Assembly (NCBI RefSeq): GCF_020382885.2 | Contig: NC_058501.1 | Span: forward strand, 5,890,001 to 5,954,000 | Origin: Scatophagus argus | Taxonomy: Eukaryota; Chordata; Actinopteri; Scatophagidae | Reading direction: 5' to 3' | DNA: 64,000 nucleotides | Part shown: piece after piece, positions 1 to 11,480 of the stretch | Position numbering within the stretch: position 1 is the stretch's first letter | How the letters are laid out: every line of letters begins with the position of its first letter | Notes under the pieces: model-generated | Seen by the model: the letters and a program-made list of their open reading frames with translations, nothing else | Told to the model about the DNA's origin: nothing | The model's database searches: none | Translations under genes and position numbers: made by a program

Positions 1-1762
1 ATATGTTTAGAAAGTGCATGTGAGCAAAGGTCGTGTAGTCAGTTGAGGATATCAGCGATAGACACTAAATAATTGCCATTTATCCTCTTCAGTGTATTGC
101 AGCAACACTTAACTGAATTATGCCTAATTTGCAAAAGATTACGATAAAGACATATATACCATGTCCGTTTCCACAGTTTTCGTAAATGACTACGCGTATT
201 TTAAGAAATATATATAGTTGGACTGAGTTACGTAAGTACATAAAGGCTGCACCAGTTCCGGACAACAAATCATCAACATCCGGTCAGCATTCTGGGAAGG
301 CGAATATTTATTTATTTATTTAAGGACAGGTCGAGAATAATGAGTGTTTAGCTCTTCTGGATCCAGAATAGTCCTTCTAATTTTGTGGTAGAATCATTGT
401 TTTACCCTTGCCCAGATGTCTGAAGACATGTCACCAATAATGGTCAATATCAGTGTGTTTTGGGGAAAATTTGACATCCATTGTGAGATATTTGTGCCTG
501 TTCCGTTCTTGATTTTGATTCACACAAATTAGAATATCTCATTTTTCAAATACATGTAAACACATGCTCAGATGCACTTGTAAAAAAAAAACAAAACAAA
601 AAAAAAACTATATTGTATATGCAATAAGTACATGTACATATGTAAGACAGAAGTGTCTTAAGGTTCACACAGTTTTATTAATTCACCACAAACTAAACAA
701 TTACAGCAGTGCAGCACTAAAATGATTTTTCACAGAGGGAATTTTGTTCAGCCCCTGTGTCATCTTCAGGCATGACACAACAGTAGATGTATTCTGCAGC
801 CAACTGAAGGCCACTGACTGCACTCCTTTCTGTCTGTTCGACTTATATAAAGAAGCAAAGGAGGACAGTCTCATCACAGTAGAACTAACAGTTAACCACT
901 GTGTGAGTACACCTCATGGCTCAGACACAACATGTCAGCATGAATAATGATCTCTGCCTGTTGTGGTGTTTACTTTGAGCAGCTTCACCTGCACTGTAGT
1001 GAGGCAAGAAGGCTCATCAGTGCGTGTCACAGTATGTGGTGGAGTAAAAACCACAGCAGAGTCTGGCTCTGGACAGGGTACCCGTCGGTCCTTTGTTTTA
1101 TCTCAGCCAATGATGACAGGAGGTTCAACTGCAAGAGTGAGAGGAGCAGGTGGAGGAGAAGCGACCAGAGAGTGTTGTTCTAGCCTAGTGCTGCTTCCTG
1201 TGTGTCTTACAGACTGCTGTTCAACTCATTCTGGATGGCAGTGTGGGCAGGAGGTTCAGCAGTGGTGGTCAGTGGAGCTGGTGGAGTAATGAGGGACTGA
1301 GACTGTTTCTCTGCCTGACAGTGTGCCTCCTTCAGACCAGACTCTTCCTCAGCAGGACTGGTTTTGGCCTCTGTACCATCCACCACATCTTCTGGCTGGA
1401 TGCAGTCCCTCATATAAACACACACTTCATTGGGAGAAACAGCAGACAGATCAGCAGATCACAGATCACCTCTGCTACCTGAAACTGAAGAATTGAGGTA
1501 TGATGAGCAGATTTATTACATTTACAGAATAAATCAAGTGTTGTGTAACAGCTGACTAAACTGCTGTTGAGTGTTTTCACGACTGTGGTCTTACCAGCTT
1601 TTAAGTTCACTCTTAAATGTTTAGTTGTATCAATCTTTAAAGGGAATCAGAAAAATTCCACTCACAAATTCCTTCTTATTATCAGCTAGAGTCCCCCTAC
1701 ACTTGCTTTGTTAGTTTCTTCATTTCTTCAAACTTTAATTATCAATATATTTTTTACTTACA
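1..1762. other. gene-free AT-rich stretch
   Basis: No gene is called here. The stretch is AT-rich with an A-rich run near 581-608. A protein-like minus-strand reading frame at 1207-1425 is described as a finding. It ends in a TAA, and an AATAAA lies on the same strand at 674-679. A strong-looking minus-strand splice donor (CTG followed by GTAAGA) sits near 1590-1600, but the sequence before it does not stay open. Confidence 0.5.
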
Positions 1763-1799
1763 ATGAAATTCTTCTCTACATTTAACCCATCACTGATTG

Positions 1800-2062
1800 A
1801 ACACACGCATGCAACATGCAGACAGGTTAAGTTCTTCCACACCAAACTCAGTCATGCTGCAATAGAAAATGACCGTCCCCAAACCCTACAATGTTGGAAG
1901 CATATTGTCAAAATGTCTTGGTACGCTGAAGCATTAAGATATCCCTTCAGTGGGAGTAACAGGTCCAGCCCAAGCCCTGAGAACAGCCCCGCACCACACC
2001 TGAATTCAGTAATAAAGAGCTGTGTTCCAGTAAAAAATTTTGTCTATAAAGTGTATGTGTAA
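1800..2062 (-). mobile_element. Tc1/mariner transposon relic, internally deleted
   Basis: Read on the minus strand, about 1850-1975 matches my recollection of the middle of a fish Tc1-like (DD34E) transposase gene: a trace of the conserved GC...GLG stretch, then the region leading to a decayed FQHD-type motif. An internal deletion follows, joining directly to the sequence for the GVEEL region. The end near 1998-2062 resembles the Tc1 terminal region (ACCTGAATTCAGTAATAA, then a TATA-rich end). Frameshifts and stops are present, so it is dead. Which Tc1 subfamily it belongs to is not determined. Confidence 0.6.
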
Positions 2063-4223
2063 GTCATATGATCAGGTCATATGATCAGTATATGGACAGC
2101 TCAAATTCAGTAACTCTTGTGTATATATATTTATCACCAAAATAAAACAGTTTGATGATCTGGATGAAAAATGATTTTCAAAGTGGTGTAAATATCAAAA
2201 GGTAAAAGCCAACATCAGAATCTGAGTAAAAGATGTGATTAAAAACAAAATTTTAAGAAGATAATTGATGATCCCTGGCATCTCTCAGCATATTTCCAAT
2301 GTCCTGTACTTTTCTCTGAATATTTACCTGAGGAAAGCTTCAGAGTGATATCTTAGAGAAAGTATGTGTTCTTTCAAGCATAAATATTAATAAACATACT
2401 TTCTTTATGGACAGCAGAAGACTGTTTTCTGTGTTTCATCCAGAACCCTTGACAGTTGATGTTTTCATTTCAATACTGTTTTGTTTACAGACTATAAAAG
2501 ACTGGGATTTGTTGGATTTATCATCAAAAGATTGTCAGCATGTTGACTGCTCTCCAAAATCAAGTCTTCTGTTTTCTTACATGCATGAGACACATTCAGT
2601 CAACAGATGAACTTGTCTTTTAACACTGTTAGTGGTTATTGGATAGTCTGCCCTGAAATGGGCTTATTTGAGGAAGGGATCATAGATTACATACAGTGAA
2701 CTGCTGGCACTGTGTAAAATTGATCATACTTCCTGAATGTCCTCATGATAGCAGAGGAGCATTTTGTGCTTGTTAAACTGAATAATGCGTGAGTTAAATT
2801 GATTTATTTCTCTGTGTCAGTGTAATTGAATAGAATGGCAGAGCCAGTAGAAAAGGTTATGTAACTAAAGTCGACATTTTGTTTTGTTCTGTTTTTTGGT
2901 TTAAGAGCCGTAGTCTCCTTGGGCATATGTCAATTTCAACTGAAAAATAATCTTCATTTTAATTAAATTCACAGATACAACTAAACTAGTGTCCTTTTTT
3001 CTGTCAGTCAATACATCTCTTATTTTGGTCAGGATATGAAATGTCATTTTTCAGTCTCTAAAAAAAATGCTAATATTTTGTCTGAACAGTCAAAAAAATA
3101 AATTAAAGAATGAAAGCAATAAACAAGGAAATCCTCACATTTGAGAAGCTCAAATAACAACATTATCTGCCATAATTCAGTTTATTGACAAAGAATTGGA
3201 CAACAGTTCTGACTTGCCAAATAATCATTAACTTTTTTTTTGTACTTTTTCAACACTTTGCTTGCTCTTCTGATTGCACTTTATTTTTTAACAAATAGCT
3301 TAAAATGCAGATAGAGTGTGGTTCAATAATGCTAATTTAATCTGAATGTGCATGCTGTAATGTAATTTCTCGTTGTACCCTCACTTTAATGGATGCAAAA
3401 ACTAATATTTCCACACACATTACGAACAGTGTGTTTATTTTAGAGGTAGTAGTCTAATAGAAGGATTGCTAAAAACATGCTAAAAGCCTCTTATCTGCAG
3501 AAGTGTGTGTTCATCCAAACCTTCCACCCGCAGAAACAAAGATGTCATCATATGATGCAAGTATATGAACTTCAGATGTCTTTCATAGTTTCAAGCAAGA
3601 CTTAGTTTGTGAGTTTCCATACAAAAATCCATTCAGTGTTCATGAAGACACTATCGATGCAGGTGTTAGAGCTTTTTCTTGGTGGTAACTTTGGGATTTT
3701 TGTATGTTTCAGGTGGAGCAAGCAAAAGGAATGAGAATACAGAAAACATATAATCATCTGATGCCATCATCAAGAAACTAGAATCACCACCTCACACACC
3801 AGTGAAGTTGTAGTTCACAAACATATCTGCCCAGACTCACGTAATATATGTTGGAAAGACTTTGATGGAATTTAACAAAGGTAATAAATTTAGTTAGAGT
3901 GTCTTCATTTAAAGACTATTTTTACAGAGGACTGATAGAGAGCTTCATCACATCATGCAACAACAGTCACCTGAAGCTTCATATCAGTAAAACCAATTAG
4001 ATTGTGGTGGACGACTGCTGAAGGTCTATTAGTGTGTAAGTTCACTGAGATGAACAGAAAAACAAGAAATTCCTTGTACGCATTCGCATGTTCAGCCATT
4101 AAATCTGCTACATATTCCACAGATGCTTCACAGACATTTTCAACCCAGCATCACAGAAGATCTATACAGCCCAGGATTAGTGTTAGCAATTCAGTGTCTG
4201 ACAAAATATGAAATATGGTCACA
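2063..4223. other. gene-free stretch, nothing recognised
   Basis: AT-rich intergenic DNA. A 13-base unit containing TCATATGATCAG is repeated in tandem near 2065-2090. No ORF with protein-like composition, no RNA gene and no clear transposon ends were seen. Confidence 0.5.
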
Positions 4224-4770
4224 ATCCGCCCTTCTGTTCCTGTGTTATGCTGGTAATAATGGCCATGCAATTTTGTCATAATCATTAGATTAATTCTTAA
4301 TTATTTTGTGAGGTCATTGAACTTTGACCACCAGAATGTAATCAGTTCAAGCTTGAGTCCATAGACATTTGCGGCAAATTTGAAGAAATTCCTTCAAGGA
4401 CTGACACCTGAAAACATTGATGCCTCCACTCACGCGGAGGTGTAAAAAACTGAAATAATGTATGTTCTCCAGAGGGGAGATGGTAATGGCTTCACTATCT
4501 GGGAAATGCTCCAGTTCCCATTAACACAATTAGCCAAAGTCAATTTGTGTCGAGCTATTGGTGACTTGACAAGTACTTTGTTTTCCAGAGGCTTGTACTG
4601 TATTACAAAAGTAACACCCTTTGTCACGTGGATGTTACACAAATCACACAGATTTTGACTTTCATATATCTTAAAATCAGCCAGCTCTTTGTACATAAGA
4701 AGTGCTCCTGCCGTGAGTCATTTTCTGGAGACTGGTGTTTCTTTTGAAATGATATGCTTAGTAGGGACCA
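4224..4770 (-). repeat. dispersed teleost repeat ('cactcacgcggaggtg' family)
   Basis: The text around 4225-4500 (a Ca-like 'gaggtcattgaactttgacc' stretch, then the CCTCCACTCACGCGGAGG stem) matches a very common fish repeat recalled from memory, here in reverse orientation. The stem CCTCC...GGAGG at 4421-4440 is a short inverted repeat. An 88-codon minus-strand ORF at 4430-4696 overlaps the repeat and is therefore not called as a gene. Confidence 0.55.
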
Positions 4771-5940
4771 TTAGAACATCTTGCTATGTCTAATGCTCTT
4801 GAGATTCATTAGAAGAAGAACACAGAGGAGCAACAACTTTGTAGTCTTTCCTTGAAAACAGAATGATGGCAAGATACACCTGTAGAGAAAGAACATACAT
4901 TTGTAGAGCGAGAAGTCCATGAATCCCTTCAGTGTCCGTGAATAAGGAATTAGTTTAAACAAGGTACAGGTTTGTGTGTTAAACAGTTATCAGTTGCTGC
5001 TGAAAAACAACAGTAAATGTTTTACCAGAAGTGCTTACATTATTGTTATTGATAAAATTAAAGAATTAAAATATTAAAACTAGCATTAGTGTCAATGTAC
5101 TTCCTCAAATTTAAATTTCTTCCTTAACATCAAGACCTGTGCAGCATTACCTCACAGCACGTTAAGCAAAGTGTCTGAAAAGGTAGCATAGGCAGCCATA
5201 GGCAGTAAAACACTACAAGGTCATATAGAGATAGCATCAGATCAGGGAAAACACAGCTGTGGCCCTTTAATTGGTAAAAATTTACTTGTAAAATTATTTA
5301 GAAATTATTTTTTTCAGTATCACAATGTTCTTGTGTAATAATTAGAAATAAAGTCTGGTCTTTTTATTTTAAAGGTGCAGTCATGAAAATATACATATTA
5401 CTTAACTTTAACATTAACAATAACAGTAGCAGTATTGCTTGTGCCTAATCACACCAGAAATGAGAGCCTGAAATTTAGATTGTTTTGTTTTGGCATGTTT
5501 TTTTTTTCTGATTAGTGAATTCAAATTAAATTGAGAACAAGGCTTAATTGGGTTTTATTTCAGGCCTTGAGACAGTACAAATTGACAAACTCTGACAGTG
5601 TGTACTAACTTCTAAGGAGCTTAAAACTGAAGAAGTCTGGTAATTTACTTTTATATCGCTGGTGTGGTACGGTTAAAATCAATCTTAAGTAGAATATAAA
5701 AATATTATTTACTTATAGTGCCTTTCCTTCTTTCTTGTTCTTATGTTGATATGTGTTTAGTGACTTTTTCTGTTCCAGCTATGTGAGCAGGTCATTAATA
5801 AAATTAACAGATTTTGTATCCTTAAGACTTTTTTATTTTAATCATGATATTGAAATAGGTATAGCGTTTTTTTTTTATACTAGTTCTTTTTTATACTAGA
5901 CATGCAGAATTTTATATCACAGCTCATTTCACTCTCATAG
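4771..5940. other. gene-free stretch, nothing recognised
   Basis: AT-rich DNA with poly-T runs. No coding, RNA or mobile feature could be supported. Confidence 0.5.
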
Positions 5941-5947
5941 TCACAGA

Positions 5948-5956
5948 TTCTCTCTT

Positions 5957-5988
<32 letters not shown>
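5948..5988. repeat. (CT)n/(CA)n compound microsatellite
   Basis: A run of CT dinucleotides passes directly into nine AC units. This is a simple compound repeat. Confidence 0.9.
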
Positions 5989-5990
<2 letters not shown>

Positions 5991-6520
5991 CACCCTGTAG
6001 GGGTGGTAATTAAGAGCCTAATGGATCTTGTGTACAGCGGTCATATTTTGGCTGGAATTTGCATAGCCGAATGACTTGTCCAGCCACTCTGTCTTTTCAG
6101 TGCACCAAAACCAAAAGCAACATGAACAGTTTCCACAGACTTTGACTAGTAGAGCTCTTGCTCTTTTTGTCCCAGTGGCACCAATCCTTGGCCTGTTATG
6201 GAGACCGTAGGCTACTTTAGAGGTAAATATAAACCTACTAACTAAATCTGCTTCTTTTGTGAAAAGTCTAAAACCTTGATCTGCTTTGATTGTAATGCTT
6301 CTCAAATATGTTGAATAATCAGCTATACTTTAACATAAGTGCATTAAATCAACTGCTTGGTTCTACAGGAAACGTTTGACTCCCACAGAACGGCATAATT
6401 CTTAGTAATCCCTGTACAATTTTTTCCTCACTTTTTCTCAATTCACTCTGTTTGAAACAGACCCATGCAGCTTAGACTGTAACACAGAAACACATCAGAG
6501 AAAAGGATGCACCACCCCAC

Positions 6521-6580
6521 CCTCTCTCTCTCTCTCTCTCTCTCTCTCACAGACACACACACACGCACACACACACACAC
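6521..6580. repeat. (CT)n/(CA)n compound microsatellite
   Basis: CT units followed by interrupted CA units. It abuts the GTCCCC-type repeat that starts just downstream. Confidence 0.9.
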
Positions 6581-6582
6581 AG

Positions 6583-6866
6583 TCGTGTTTCCATCACTTT
6601 TGGCACATTACATAGACTTACATTTGTTTCCTGTTGGTTTAACCACCACCTAACCATAACAATAATAACAATAAGCATTACTTGCCTAGTCCTAACCCTG
6701 ACTGTAACCTGACCCTAACCTCAGCCTAACCTTTAAGTACATCCTCACCCTAATATTTAATGATTTACGTTGTGGGGACTTGAATTTTGTCCCCATAAGT
6801 GCGGCAAGTCTGCACAATGTGACTGTGCAAACAGATTTTTGTCCCCACAACTACAGGAATACATGT

Positions 6867-6902
<36 letters not shown>

Positions 6903-6906
6903 ACAC
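6583..6906. repeat. teleost 'GTCCCC/CCTAACC' dispersed repeat with CA tail
   Basis: This unit starts with 'cgtgtttccatcac', passes through a cluster of degenerate CCTAACC units (about 6680-6735), then 'tggggac...gtcccca' segments, and ends in a (CA)n run at 6869-6906. I recognise this arrangement as a widespread fish repeat from memory. The telomere-like units are part of the repeat and not evidence of a chromosome end. Confidence 0.6.
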
Positions 6907-7087
6907 AAAGACACAGAGTATATAAACAGTACCCAGCCAGATTTAGAGTTAACAAGATAGGATGATGTGAGTAGAGGCTAGTGGGCATGCATAGTGATTG
7001 ACAGGCCGGGCCGTTGTCAGCTCCTCCAGGCAGGCATCAGCGAACAACAGTCCTGCTACTGTCAGAGCTCTGTTCTGGTCCATTGTG

Positions 7088-7262
7088 CCACACATACATA
7101 TGCACATGACCAAGCGCACACACACACAAATGCACGCAAATGTAAATGGGAAGGGACACACGCATAAGTGCATGCAGAACTACATGTGTATGAACACACG
7201 CAGACACACACACTCATTTTTTTCTTTCTGTGCCATTCACACACACACACACACCCATACAG
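7088..7262. repeat. CA-rich degenerate microsatellite region
   Basis: Several interrupted CA/TG arrays separated by short unique spacers. The overlapping ORFs on both strands (poly-TH or VCVC type) are by-products of this repeat. Confidence 0.8.
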
Positions 7263-8117
7263 TCACACTTTTTTGTCCCTCTGCTATGCCCCAGCTGTCA
7301 AAAGGCAGTTAAATAATGAGTGTGCTGCTCTGCTTCCTTTTAGCATAGAGGCTGAGGAGCTGGTTATTGCTTGTATAGAACAGTATATGTGTGTGCTTTT
7401 CTCCCAGCTGCAGCACGGTCAGCCCACATGAGAAAATGTCTCAGGAGGCTCTGAGAATATCCAGGCCTGCCTGCCCATCTCAGTTTAGATCGAGGCAGTG
7501 ATAGGCAGCCTTGTACTCTAGCTAACCTCCTATTTTAATGCACTTCCCAGGAAGAAAAAGAAGTTTGCTGTACAGCAGTGCATCAAACATATTGTCCTAG
7601 TTTATGCACTGTGAGACCTTTCTTACACAAAGGAGTTGGAAAAGCTTGTTATTTGTAAATGGAGTTTTATAAGTTATAGTACAACATAATTTTCCTCAGA
7701 CAGATCTGTGGTCAGTGCCACTATAAACATGACTTCCAGGTTTCACTACGTTTTCTATTCACAAACATTTAAATATGTCTGACAGTCCAAAATGTTTTAT
7801 GCATTAAGACATGTCAGCTGTGCCAAACCCTCATGGGCAGCTAAAATGTGAAGTACCTGGAGTTGAGAGGGTTGATTTGAGTGACAACAGAGAGTGGAGC
7901 TGGCAGTGCACTTGTTCACAGGAAGAGATTTATTTTGCCGTTAATCAGTCAGTAGAGGTGACCGAGCTGAGAGCAACTTTAAGGCTGTTAGAGTGAATAA
8001 GCAAAGGGTGGAAATATTGATATATGTTTCACTTCTCTTTGTATAGATTTACTGCATGTGAAAGTCAGTAAGATAAATGCACAATGTATGAATATTTATT
8101 CTGTAAAGACTAAGAGT
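7263..8117. other. gene-free stretch, nothing recognised
   Basis: Mixed-composition intergenic DNA. Short ORFs here (for example 7811-7996) show no recognisable motif or splice context. Confidence 0.4.
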
Positions 8118-8240
8118 CTACAGTCTAGAGCAGCAGCTCTGTGAGGTTGTACTCACAGATGAGGGCTTTGTGCTAAAACGTCAGCATGCTAACACGCTCA
8201 CAGTGGCTGTACTGACATGCTGCATGATGTTTTGCAGGTA
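8118..8240 (-). repeat. fragment of the 'GTTAGCATGCTAAC' teleost repeat, reverse copy
   Basis: Contains 'cagcatgctaacacgctcac', which is the reverse complement of the distal part of the repeat seen at 19690-20222. It is a short truncated copy. Recognition is by comparing the two copies in the window and by memory of the family. Confidence 0.6.
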
Positions 8241-8479
8241 TAATGTGTATTGTGTAATTAAAGAGTTTGGTCTACACCTGCTCTAATTGGAAAGTGTCAT
8301 GAGATAACTTTTGTTGTGAATTATGTATTATATAAATAAACTGAATTGAAGCTAATGTTTGTCAATTAGCAGAAAACACAAAGTACAACTGATGATGTTG
8401 AGAATGTCATCATATTATATATTAAAAATGTAATTATTCTTACCAAACATGAATCATATTTTTGAGGCACTAAAGGTGT
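8241..8479. other. AT-rich spacer, nothing recognised
   Basis: Low-complexity AT-rich sequence between two repeat copies. Confidence 0.5.
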
Positions 8480-8875
8480 TTAGAAGCTCACTCAAACCTT
8501 GTAGAGATCTCAAAAGATATAAAGAGGCTTGATAGCACCGCCCAAAGTGCAGCCCTCACAGCAAGTTTTACCAAGATGTAAAAAAGTCTGTACACAAAAA
8601 GTATCTACAAAAAAGTCTCAGGAAGCCAGGAAGTCTGCCATTTTGAATTCAAAATGGGTCAGTGCACTTTTAAGAACTTCACCATGAGAAATTACCAAAT
8701 CTGAGTTTTCTTTTAAGTGTCCATAGTGTGTCCATTTAGTGTGTCCATGGTGGCGTGGCAAATTTTGAAATACAGTCCTGAAACAGGAAGTTGTAACTCA
8801 AATATACAATGTCCTATCTGCTCTCAGGTCTTGACCTGAGGACATCTACATACCGGTTAGAAGACATTTTCATTG
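8480..8875 (+). repeat. dispersed teleost repeat ('gccattttgaattcaaaatg' family)
   Basis: Segments such as 'cttgatagcaccgccc', 'aggaagtctgccattttgaa' and 'ctgaaacaggaagttgtaac' occur in this order in a common, apparently non-coding fish repeat recalled from memory. No terminal repeats were identified, so its class is open. Confidence 0.55.
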
Positions 8876-9691
8876 CTTGTGTGACAATCATCACGCTATG
8901 GTCTGCAGTTAATATGCTGCAGTATAGCATATAATTAGTGAGTATTCCCTAGTGCCACATAGGAAGTACTGTTGATCTCCTTCATTCAGTGTCAAAAAGG
9001 AAAACTTCAGAATGGTGTCAAACCAGTCAGTGTTTAGTAACAAGACTGCCGCAGCACACTCTGCCATACACAAAGGTGTGAGGGCCTGTTCCACGCTCCT
9101 TTATTAATTTTATTGACTGATTTATTTACAAAGCCAGAGGTAATTCAGTCCACTGATCAGAAAAGATATTGGTCATTAAGCTGAAAGTACTGGGATAAAT
9201 CTAGCAAGAATTATTTTATATTATATTATAGCATGATGACCGCTACAGTATGCATTCTGTTATCAATCACTCATTACATGTTTTTATAGTCACAGATGCT
9301 TCATGTTACATTCTGACCTTTTGCATTTCATAAAGCTCACATGATTAATTTACCAGTGCAGATCACATCTCTTTACTCAAGTCTGACCTCCCATCACAAT
9401 CTGACATCTGACTCTGTTTCCAAATGCTGATAATGCCTATTAACAGGATGTTTTGAATATATCCGCCTGATTGCGAAACTTCTTCTGCTTTTTTTTCTTA
9501 ATGACAGAATCTGCAAATATAATTACTGCTGCAAGAAAACCCAACCAGAGATAGCGGAGAGAAGCTGTCATCTGCTATTGTTTCCCAGTCCGTGTCCTCC
9601 AACTGAACTTCACCGACCGACAGTTTAATTGGTTTCAGGGAATCGGGTGTGAAGAGGAGTCATGACCTTGATCTTTCTCCCTGATAAGTGA

Positions 9692-9722
<31 letters not shown>

Positions 9723-11085
9723 TTAGCCAACTATACATGCAAATATGCAGAATGTGTGTGTATGTGTGTTAAAGAGTTGAGAGGGAGGTAAACAGATACA
9801 GATTGTCTCATTTTATTGTGTGTTTAGTGGCTGATTAGAGGCCTAATTAAATACAGTGTTAGTGAGTTCAGAGGCAAACAGAGGAGACACTGACCCTGTG
9901 ACTTCTAATGCACCCCAGGGATCATCTGAACAAAGAGAGTCGATGCACACAGGCTGATAGAGTACATGCATTTAGAGACTTTGAACAAACAAGCACCATC
10001 AGACCTTTATCACCAGAACCTGTCCTTAATTCACTCTTCACCTTGCATGATAAATATTAATAGGAGCACAGAGGGAAATTAAGCAAAACTAAACATTAAC
10101 TCATGATGATACTAGCTTCTGTTTAGACCCAGAGGATAAAAAACATAACACCACAAACAATATACTACAAGCACAAGTAAAAATGTCACAATCTTGGCAT
10201 ATGTCCAAGACTAAATATACATGTTACTATCTAAAAGTCACTGCACATCCATTTATGCCTTCGAAAACTCTACAGAAACTTGTGTCAGAACATTTTGGGT
10301 TTAGCTGACATTTCTAGTAGCCATCAACATCCAGTCACTTTATTAACACGTGCCCTTCTGTTGCGTTGATGTAACAGATGTTCATTTCAGAATGATATTA
10401 GCTGAAATAGTTAATGCGAGTATTTTGAGGGTTCTGGTAGGAGAAGTTAAAGTTTGGACTACAATATTTCTACTCACTGTATGTAAAAGAGCATTTGTTT
10501 CACTTAAGACATATTAAAGTGGAAGTCTCACAGTCTGCAGTCTCAGTCACTGAATGTTGTAATTTTACAAGTTCAGAAATTGTTTTTTCAGTGAATGATG
10601 CCTCTTTTTTGAAAAGCTACAATATGTAAAAGGAATACTCCCAAAAATATGACAAATAGGAATTGTGTCAATCCAACTGTGTCAAGATTTAATTAAAAAA
10701 TTGAGGGGAAAAAAAGCATGGAATACTGCAAGCAATATGCAAGGAAACACATACAAACCACAACATGAACATAAATGGAAATGGAAAATGTGTCTTAAGT
10801 AAAAACATTTTAAAATCGCTGCCAAGGTATGTAAAACAACATATTGTGGAAAACTCTAGATCATCTTACCAACTCATTCATGTCACAGAATTAGATAACA
10901 TTGAAGGCGAGGTGCTGTATGTAGTACACGGTGAGGGTGCACAGTGTCTGCATTGCTGTGTTGCAGGTGTCATTATTAGTAATCTTATCCAGGGGAGAAA
11001 ATGTTTAAAATGAGCCAAAATATCACTGCTGTGGCCAAACCTTTGATTTCCATTTAGCTCATGTTCCTCCTCAGGCCCGTGAAAG
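8876..11085. other. gene-free stretch with one possible conserved patch
   Basis: Mostly AT-rich with a poly-T tract near 9692-9724. The interval 9540-9680 is less AT-rich and lacks repeats, so it could be a conserved noncoding element; this is a guess from composition only. An 82-codon ORF at 10765-11013 has no recognisable motif and is not called. Confidence 0.35.
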
Positions 11086-11480
11086 CTATTTCACATGCAA
11101 ACCCCCTCTGCTGCTGCCCCCCAACCCCACCTTTTTATTCCCCAACCCTCTCATCCCCTCTCCACCCCATTTGCGCCAACAATACCCCTCTCACCGCACC
11201 ACCCCACTCTCAACAGGCTTCTGTGGAATTTATTCAAATATTTTGACATTTCGCCTCCCCTCACTTCCCGAGCAGAAATGATTTGTGACAGCTGGAGATG
11301 GGCTCGGTCGGAGGAGCTTCCTCCAACACCCTGCTTTCTTTTTCTCCCCGTCCTTCTTTGTAGAAAGGCCGATTTTCCTCTTTCGACTACCATCTTTTTT
11401 TTCTTACTCTTTTATTCACCGCTGCTCTTCCTGTCAGCTGCTGAAGGCCTTGAAAGCTGCTCTTGCTTTTTTTTCTCCAT
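11086..11480. repeat. pyrimidine-rich tract (plus strand)
   Basis: C/T greatly exceeds G/A on the plus strand for about 400 bases, with runs such as 'cccccaaccccacctttt' and 'ctccccgtccttctttg'. ORFs across it on either strand are composition artefacts. Confidence 0.6.

Noticed and set aside
4430..4696. 88-codon minus-strand ORF with CDLCNIH
   Set aside because: It overlaps a common dispersed fish repeat, so the apparent Cys pair is not evidence of a zinc-binding gene.
6660..6740. Telomere
   Set aside because: CCTAACC units are degenerate and sit inside a dispersed repeat flanked by ordinary DNA.
7088..7262. CRISPR-like or spaced repeat array
   Set aside because: Only interrupted CA microsatellites; no conserved repeat-spacer spacing, and the genome is eukaryotic.
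10765..11013. 82-codon ORF with a genuine ATG
   Set aside because: No recognisable motif, no neighbouring exon, AT-rich intergenic setting; length is within chance expectation for 64 kb.
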